Source: Flavobacteriales bacterium (lineage in GTDB: Bacteria; Bacteroidota; Bacteroidia; Flavobacteriales_D; JAHECK01). Taken from it: a DNA stretch of 47,741 nucleotides. Below are positions 41,733 through 47,741 of the stretch, in pieces. Location: the NCBI GenBank assembly GCA_024641785.1, contig JAHECK010000009.1, positions 1-47,741 on the forward strand, given 5' to 3'. A program made the translations under genes and the position numbers. The notes under the pieces are model-generated. The model was not told the DNA's origin, did no database searches, and worked only from the letters and a program-made list of their open reading frames with translations. The number at the start of each line of letters is the position of its first letter. The first letter of the stretch is position 1.

Positions 41733-44684
41733 TTAGTCTACTACAATCTTCTTAACTTTTCCGTATTTATCCGAACCGATTCTTATCAGATAAACACCGG
41801 CTGCTGCATAGGACATATCCAGATCGTATTGAAAAGTTCCGTTTTGTTCATATACTCTGTTGTAAAGTACATTTTGACCAAAAACATTATGTACTGTGAT
41901 ATAATAAGGATCTGCTAAATTTTCAGAAGTGAAACTTAGTAAGTAATGGTTTTCGGAAAGATATTGGATAGTTAGATCATTAACTGATACTTGCTTTTCG
42001 TCCAGTCCGATGGAAAGGTCAATATTTACACTATAATCTTCTGTTTCACCATAGGTTGTTTCAATGCAAGCGTCTTCAGGTACACCATTATTCCAATTTG
42101 TTTTAGCCCGCATTAAATGTTCTCCAAGCGCTGCATTAGCATCAATTGTAAAGTCGGTGGTTGCGGTAAACACACCTTCAGCCTGATTATTCCCCAATTC
42201 AAAATCATCAATAATGAGCTCATCATTTTCAAAAACAAAATTGTCATTAAAATCGATCCACACTTTTACAAATTGATCACCATAACCGGTAGTAACCGTA
42301 AGATCATTTGTTGAGCCGGGATATAATTGAGCTATTAAATCACTGTAATCTGCATAACCATCATTAGAACATCCACTTTCATTGTCAATTGTTGTCAATT
42401 GAAAAAGTTGAAATCCATCGCCAAAGGAACAATTAGTAAATGGAGTACAGTTACTATTCTCGATAAATGCAAAACTCGTATCATTTTCTAAATCAGAATC
42501 TTCCAATAAAGAAGTGAAAGCGATTAAATTGTATTCAACAAATACAGATAGGTCAACTGTTTCCGTGAAAGTATAAGTCATCACTCCAGGTCCGTCAAAA
42601 GGTCCAGGAACTATTTCTGTTACAACATCTCCTGAGTTTAAAATATAGGATACTTCAAAATCGCTTTGTGTAGCTCCGCCAAAATTTTGAATTTTAACGG
42701 TTACGGCTTCATTAGATGCTAATAGACTTCCGGAAGAAGGGCTTGATATCTCGACAATACCAAGGTCATTTGGAAGCAGATGTTTAACAAGACTTGTTAT
42801 TGTATCATTTTCATTATCCTCATCTCCTAAATAGCTGGTATATGCTGTGATGGCATACACATTTTCTAAAATTGAAAAGTCTTCAGTGGCAATAAATGAA
42901 TATTGAACCGTTGTTGTTGGAGGAATAGTATCAATATAATTCTCAGTATATAAGGTTCCTCCATCTACTGAATAACTAACAGGAATATTCCAGATTGAAT
43001 CCAGCCCGAAATTTCGGATAGAAACAGTTATTATTTCTGCATCACTCAAAGTACCATCAGTGGGTTCATTAATGGCGATAATTCCGGCATCGACATTAAA
43101 ATTCGGGACTAATTTAAAGGCTCCAACAATGTCTGTTCTATCCCCACCGGCTTTAAAGTATTCTGCGATATGCCAGAAAGTTTGATCGTCTGTCGGATCC
43201 ATAGTTAATTGAGCATAATCTCCGTATCTATTTGAAGCACTATTTCCGGGTCCATCTATAATGGTATTTTCTTCAACGGTCATTTGATTTAAAGGGTCAT
43301 TTGAAAATCTTCCTGTATATCTGATACTGGTAGAAATTTCAGCACTTACTACAGAATAGCCAAGTCCAATATTTCCTTGTTCATCCATGGCAATACTTCC
43401 ACACCATGCATTGTGCCCGTCGGGTTGTTCATAGCTTCCTTCCTGATAGATATACCAGTCATCACCATCGTTGTCCTGACGTAGCTCGTACCAGCGAATA
43501 CCGGCCAGATTATTAGCATCATCGAGGTTAACGGAAAAATTAATGACTGCAGAATTATGATCTTCGAAACGACGATATTGTGCCATTTGCATTACATATC
43601 CTGAAAAACCTGAAAATTCAGGTCCTGTAGGTTGCGGAATATTATCCCATAAGCCACCATTAAAGACAGTATTGAAAACCTCAGTTTCTAATTCTAAAGG
43701 AGAAGATATAGTCGAATTAGCAGGATTTAGCCAATCAACATCTATTGTCCAAATATTTAAATGGTCTGTAGTGACTCCTGACCAGGAATCGTCTTGCATA
43801 TAAACAATCGGCATTCCTCCGGCTGGAGGCAGTTCAGGTCCATTGCAATTAAAACTTAATGGACAAAGCCAAGCACTGTAAGTGATCGATGGCAAAGGAA
43901 AGCCAATAAATTGTGCATTTGTGCTTCCTACAAGCATCGAATCGCGTTCCATTACAAAAACAGCATCATCAGAAGCAGGATCAGCAGCATTGTAATTGCT
44001 TGTAACGTAATAACCATCTGACCATACTGAAAATTTAGGGTAATCTGGAAAGGCATCTGTTTCAAATTGATAGGTATACCATCCATCATTTACCGGATCC
44101 GAACCTTGGCATACAGCGATTAAAAAACCATTTCCATAAAACTGAGTGATTAAAAAACGATCTGCAAACTTATCATAGATCACAATGGGATCTCCGTTTT
44201 CTTGTCCTGGCCAAAGGTTGGTGAAATCAGCTGCCGGAGCAAGTTCATTTCCCTCTTTATCCCAAAATTTATATCCCATATTCCATGCGTTAACATAGTG
44301 GTTCGGACCTGCTGCTCCTGATGGATCTGTCGGAGTCCAAATGGTGCTTTCGGATGCGTCCCAAGATATGATTGGCTCAGTAGAAGGATTTTTTATTAAG
44401 TCTTCTTTCTTTATTCTTAATGGATCTTGGCCAATAGGTAGCCCTTTTCCCGGAATTATTTGATTTCCATTTATCCTCATCGGATTGATCTCAATATTTT
44501 TTTGCTTTGTTTTTACCGAATCATAGGCGATAAAAGTTCCATCTTCTATTTTCGAAGCGAGGGAAGGTGCTACCCAAACTGTTTTTGCTTTTTTAATGCT
44601 ACTTGGGGACGTCTTTTCATTTTGGCATATAGCCGCTATATTGATTAAAAAAAGAGCAAATAAAATCAAGGAGAGCTTTCTCAT
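41733..44684 (-). CDS. Large T9SS surface protein, GEVED and CARDB-like domains (paralog 1)
   Basis: 983 residues. A signal peptide covers about 1-20 (INIAAICQ). The first half (about 100-530) is a repeated beta-rich region with DPSGAAGPNHYVNAWN, GDPIVIYDKFADRFLITQF and RWYELRQDNDGDDWYIYQEG, perhaps a propeller. Two CARDB-like Ig repeats follow (about 535-640 and 645-750, each with VSIRNFG or VKIQNFG). A GEVED domain (about 755-890) has YGDQFVKVWIDFNDNFVFEND and GETEDYSVNI. The C-terminus GVYLIRIGSDKYGKVKKIVVD is a T9SS sorting domain. It is exported and surface-attached; an adhesive or binding role is inferred. It is strongly alike to the next gene, apart from sequence drift. Confidence 0.88.
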   Translation of the reverse strand: MRKLSLILFALFLINIAAICQNEKTSPSSIKKAKTVWVAPSLASKIEDGTFIAYDSVKTKQKNIEINPMRINGNQIIPGKGLPIGQDPLRIKKEDLIKNPSTEPIISWDASESTIWTPTDPSGAAGPNHYVNAWNMGYKFWDKEGNELAPAADFTNLWPGQENGDPIVIYDKFADRFLITQFYGNGFLIAVCQGSDPVNDGWYTYQFETDAFPDYPKFSVWSDGYYVTSNYNAADPASDDAVFVMERDSMLVGSTNAQFIGFPLPSITYSAWLCPLSFNCNGPELPPAGGMPIVYMQDDSWSGVTTDHLNIWTIDVDWLNPANSTISSPLELETEVFNTVFNGGLWDNIPQPTGPEFSGFSGYVMQMAQYRRFEDHNSAVINFSVNLDDANNLAGIRWYELRQDNDGDDWYIYQEGSYEQPDGHNAWCGSIAMDEQGNIGLGYSVVSAEISTSIRYTGRFSNDPLNQMTVEENTIIDGPGNSASNRYGDYAQLTMDPTDDQTFWHIAEYFKAGGDRTDIVGAFKLVPNFNVDAGIIAINEPTDGTLSDAEIITVSIRNFGLDSIWNIPVSYSVDGGTLYTENYIDTIPPTTTVQYSFIATEDFSILENVYAITAYTSYLGDEDNENDTITSLVKHLLPNDLGIVEISSPSSGSLLASNEAVTVKIQNFGGATQSDFEVSYILNSGDVVTEIVPGPFDGPGVMTYTFTETVDLSVFVEYNLIAFTSLLEDSDLENDTSFAFIENSNCTPFTNCSFGDGFQLFQLTTIDNESGCSNDGYADYSDLIAQLYPGSTNDLTVTTGYGDQFVKVWIDFNDNFVFENDELIIDDFELGNNQAEGVFTATTDFTIDANAALGEHLMRAKTNWNNGVPEDACIETTYGETEDYSVNIDLSIGLDEKQVSVNDLTIQYLSENHYLLSFTSENLADPYYITVHNVFGQNVLYNRVYEQNGTFQYDLDMSYAAAGVYLIRIGSDKYGKVKKIVVD

Positions 44685-44731
44685 AGTAGGTGTGATAAGT
44701 GTTAGTGGTTTTAATTAATTTTGAAATATAC

Positions 44732-44759
44732 AAAAAAAGGCTACTAATTGTAGCCTTTT
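44732..44759 (-). terminator. Terminator of paralog 2 (GGCTAC stem)
   Basis: AAAAGGCTAC (44735-44744) and GTAGCCTTTT (44750-44759) form a 10-bp stem with a TAATT loop; on the minus strand a T7 run follows. It sits 21 bases after the stop of the upstream paralog, matching the terminator after paralog 1 in stem sequence and distance. Confidence 0.88.
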
Positions 44760-44780
44760 ATATTTTCAAGTAGCTAATTG

Positions 44781-47723
44781 TTAATTGACTACGATCTTTT
44801 TTACTTTTCCAAATTTGTCAGATCCTAATCTTACCAGGTAGATTCCGGGTGCGGCATAGGACATATCGAAGTCGTAAAAATAATGACCATTTTCACTTCT
44901 AACTAAATTGTAGATCACTTGTTGACCGAGTGAATTATGAACCGAGATCCGCAATGTTTCTGTTGAATTCAGGTCTATATAGTTTACTTCAAAATGATTA
45001 TTTGGTAGATAACGGATGACCATATTATTTTTTTCCTTTATGCTTTCATTAATATCATTAAAGAAAGCGATGTCGGCGGTATAATCTTCTGTTTCCCCAC
45101 GATTTGTTTCTTCACAGGCATTTTCAGGAACTTCATTGTCTCGATTTGCTTTAGCACGCATTAAATGCTCACCAAGGCTGGCATTCCAGGCAACGGTTAA
45201 ATCCATCGTTTCGGTAAACGGACCATTGTTACCTGCTCCTTCAGCCATTAAGAAATTATCGACGACAACTTCATCGTTTTCGAATAAAAAATTGTCATTA
45301 TAATCGATCCAGACTTTTATATATTGGTCGTCATGGTCAGTAGTAACCGTAAGATCATAAGTATTTCCTTGCAAAAGATCTGCAACCATGTCTGTAAAAT
45401 CGCCATAACCATCTTCCGAGCAATCGGATGGGTTATTAAGGTTACTTACACTAAATAATTTGAAGCCATCCCCTATAGAACATAGGGTGTTTGGAGTACA
45501 AATAATACTTTCCACATAAGTAATATTAGTATCATTATTTAAGTCTACATCCAGATCTAAAGAAGTGTAACACTTAAATTCGTGAACAGCAATCGCTGAA
45601 AGATCAGCAGGAGTATTAAAAGTATACTCCAGAGTATTTAAAACACCAATTGGACCTTCAACGATTTCAGTAACAGGTGCTGCTCCGTCCAGGATATAAC
45701 TTACTTCGAAGTTACTCTGAGCCATTCCTCCATAATTTTTAATTTTAATTGAGATCAATTCCGAGTCGGTCAAATCATTGGATGATTCCGGAGCTAGTAG
45801 TGAGCTTACTCCCATGTCGTTTGGATCAATATGCGAAACGTTTGTACAAAGAGTGTCGTTTAAATGATCCTCATCTGTTGCAAGAGAAGTATATGAGCAG
45901 ATTTCATAGTTATTACCTAAAATGGATAGATCAGCAGTAGTTGAAAAAGAATATTGAACTGTAGTTGAAGGAGGAATCGTATCGTCATATACCTCACTTA
46001 TCAATGTTCCGCCATCAACAGAATAATTTACAGGAACATTCCAAATAGAATCGATTCCGAAATTTCGAATCGAAACGGTAATTATTTCGTTAGCAGTTAA
46101 AGTTGCTTCTGTAGGAGAATCGATCGTTAAAATTCCAACATCGGCAGTAAGATTCGGTGCCAGTTTAAATGCTCCAACGACATTTCTTCTGCTGCCGCTG
46201 AAATACTCAGCAATGTGCCAAAATGTTTTATCATCTATTGGATCTATTGTCATTTGAGAATAATCTCCATATCTTAAATTAGGATTGTTCGAATTTCCGA
46301 CCTCAAGTGTATCTTCAATTACGGTCATTTCATTTAATGGGTCGCTTTCATACCTTCCCGAATAGCGAATACTAACCGATTGTGTTTCGCTAACTACAGT
46401 ATAGGCAAGTCCGATATTTCCTAAAGCATCCATTGCCATACTTGCTGAAAAAGCACTATGACCATCAGGTTGTTCGTGAGTTCCTTCTTGGTAGATCGTC
46501 CAGTTATCGCCATCATTGTTTTGACGTAATTCATACCATCGAATTCCTGCATGGTCACTTGTAACACCTAAATCGACAACAAAATTAAATACAACCGAAT
46601 TATGATCCGGAAAACGACGGTACTGTGCCATGTACATAATGGTTGCTTGAAGGGCATCAATATCCGGTCCTGATGGTTGAGGCAAATTACTAAATGATCC
46701 ACCATCAAAAACACTCTTGAATGCGGCCGTATTTAATATTTGAGGATTCGATATTGTGGAGTTATTTTCATTTTCCCAATCCACATCGATAGTCCAGATC
46801 TTTAAATGATCGGTGGAAACACCAAACCATGCATTATCTTGTAAATAAACTATTGGAGCACCACCTGCAGGTGGTAATTCAGGCCCATTACAGTTAAAAC
46901 CTAATGGGCTAAAAAAACCGCTGGTAGTAATTTGCGGCAATGAAAATCCTTGCATCTCTGCGGTTTCATCTCCAATAATCATTTTATCTCTATTGATCAC
47001 ATAAACAACATCGCTGGTGGTTGCTGAATTAGAATTTTTATTGGAAGTGATATAATATCCATCAGACCAAACAGAAAATTTCGGGTAATCTGGAAACGAA
47101 TTGGTATTGAAGCGATAGGTGTACCAACCATCATTTACCGGATCCGAACCTTGACAAATAGCTACTAAAAATCCATTTGGAGTATCCGAAAATTGAGATA
47201 TAACAAAGCGATCGGCAAATTTATCATAGAAAACGATCGGATCACCCAAATCTTCACCGGGAAAAATATTTGAAAGGGACGAAGGTGAGGTTAATGAATT
47301 CCCTTCTTTATCCCAAATTCTAAATGATGAATTCCAAGCATTAACATAATGATTTGGACCAACAGCACCCGTTGGATCTGTTGGAGTAGAACCAGAAGTT
47401 GCAGCATTCCATGTGATGATAGGAGATTTTGAAGGATTATTGGTTCGATTGCTCGGGTCGATTCTAAGAGGATCACCATCAATTGGAGTTCCTTTTCCCG
47501 GAACTACTTTATTCCCATCCCTTCTCTTAGGATTATATTCTTTAATGACATCAACTGCTTCTATAAAAGTACCATCATTAATTCGTGAGGCGATCGAAGG
47601 AACAATCTGCATATAATTAGCCTGAGTAAATGAAGTTGCGCTAAACTTCTCTTGTTCATTTTGAGCAATACTTATAGTGCCTAAAAAAAGAATTAATGAT
47701 AATGATAAAAAAATGTTTTTCAT
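44781..47723 (-). CDS. Large T9SS surface protein, GEVED and CARDB-like domains (paralog 2)
   Basis: 980 residues with the same architecture as the 983-residue neighbour. A signal peptide at about 1-20 (LGTISIAQ) is followed by the beta-rich half (DPTGAVGPNHYVNAWN, GDPIVFYDKFADRFVISQF), two CARDB-like repeats, a GEVED domain (DQYIKVWIDYNDNFLFENDEVV, GETEDYTADIAFF) and the T9SS tail ending GIYLVRLGSDKFGKVKKIVVN. The two genes run head-to-tail on the same strand, 96 bases apart, and each has its own terminator with the same stem. This argues for a tandem duplication that carried the terminator. The start at ATG 47723 lies 18 bases from the window's edge, so the promoter is not visible. Confidence 0.88.
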   Translation of the reverse strand: MKNIFLSLSLILFLGTISIAQNEQEKFSATSFTQANYMQIVPSIASRINDGTFIEAVDVIKEYNPKRRDGNKVVPGKGTPIDGDPLRIDPSNRTNNPSKSPIITWNAATSGSTPTDPTGAVGPNHYVNAWNSSFRIWDKEGNSLTSPSSLSNIFPGEDLGDPIVFYDKFADRFVISQFSDTPNGFLVAICQGSDPVNDGWYTYRFNTNSFPDYPKFSVWSDGYYITSNKNSNSATTSDVVYVINRDKMIIGDETAEMQGFSLPQITTSGFFSPLGFNCNGPELPPAGGAPIVYLQDNAWFGVSTDHLKIWTIDVDWENENNSTISNPQILNTAAFKSVFDGGSFSNLPQPSGPDIDALQATIMYMAQYRRFPDHNSVVFNFVVDLGVTSDHAGIRWYELRQNNDGDNWTIYQEGTHEQPDGHSAFSASMAMDALGNIGLAYTVVSETQSVSIRYSGRYESDPLNEMTVIEDTLEVGNSNNPNLRYGDYSQMTIDPIDDKTFWHIAEYFSGSRRNVVGAFKLAPNLTADVGILTIDSPTEATLTANEIITVSIRNFGIDSIWNVPVNYSVDGGTLISEVYDDTIPPSTTVQYSFSTTADLSILGNNYEICSYTSLATDEDHLNDTLCTNVSHIDPNDMGVSSLLAPESSNDLTDSELISIKIKNYGGMAQSNFEVSYILDGAAPVTEIVEGPIGVLNTLEYTFNTPADLSAIAVHEFKCYTSLDLDVDLNNDTNITYVESIICTPNTLCSIGDGFKLFSVSNLNNPSDCSEDGYGDFTDMVADLLQGNTYDLTVTTDHDDQYIKVWIDYNDNFLFENDEVVVDNFLMAEGAGNNGPFTETMDLTVAWNASLGEHLMRAKANRDNEVPENACEETNRGETEDYTADIAFFNDINESIKEKNNMVIRYLPNNHFEVNYIDLNSTETLRISVHNSLGQQVIYNLVRSENGHYFYDFDMSYAAPGIYLVRLGSDKFGKVKKIVVN

Positions 47724-47741
47724 ATTTTGAACGATTCGATA

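Noticed and set aside
1-47741. Prophage, transposon or defence island
   Set aside because: No integrase, transposase, phage structural gene, restriction gene or tRNA was seen; gene content is ordinary chromosomal.

Overview
The window is a low-GC stretch from the chromosome of a Bacteroidetes bacterium, probably a free-living Flavobacteriia-like lineage. The evidence is four proteins with a C-terminal type IX secretion (T9SS) sorting domain, many promoters with the Bacteroidetes -7 element TAnnTTTG, poor Shine-Dalgarno sequences, a TonB-dependent receptor with a carboxypeptidase-regulatory-like N-terminus, and the Bacteroidetes-type short arginine decarboxylase. I see no phage, plasmid, insertion sequence, CRISPR array or tRNA. 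The species cannot be named from the sequence alone.

Layout. Positions 1-4266 hold an exported/cell-surface block: a lysyl-endopeptidase-like protease cut by the left edge, a MORN-like repeat protein, a lipoprotein and a subtilase. Positions 4598-14988 are mostly housekeeping: a membrane-anchored unknown, pheT, a nuclease-like lipoprotein, a compact Smr protein, the RNase P RNA gene rnpB, an ACMSD-type decarboxylase, an ABM protein, a SAM hydrolase family protein, and phoH-purC-plsC. Positions 15017-23261 hold a dienelactone hydrolase and fdhD (divergent, sharing a 47-bp gap that is a perfect inverted repeat), a TonB receptor, an SDR epimerase, a cold shock protein, a START-like protein, a Gre-like factor and a GNAT/ferredoxin-like pair. 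Positions 23348-26575 are a tight polyamine operon: arginine decarboxylase, agmatinase and a deoxyhypusine-synthase-like enzyme. Positions 26735-38079 hold ion transport (corA-mscS, sulP), phnA, a photolyase operon, a RimB-RimK-type fusion, an ADP-forming acyl-CoA synthetase and a UVR-motif coiled-coil protein. Positions 38262-41670 are dgt, pepD and hsp20. Positions 41733-47723 are two very similar ~980-residue T9SS proteins in tandem, each followed by a terminator with the same stem.

How the genes work together. The clearest pathway is arginine to agmatine to putrescine by speA and speB, followed by a DHS-like step that probably makes a larger polyamine. It keeps the catalytic lysine of DHS but lacks the histidine pair of the true eIF5A-modifying enzymes. 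Other pairs that look co-transcribed are phoH-purC, corA-mscS, SRPBCC-photolyase, dgt-pepD, GNAT/4Fe-4S and the ABM/SAM-hydrolase pair. The least explained items are the inverted repeat between the dienelactone hydrolase and fdhD, the repeat-rich gap at 34993-35462, the REP-like palindrome at 11037-11096 and the tandem surface proteins. I did not find a defence system or any clearly new multi-gene system.
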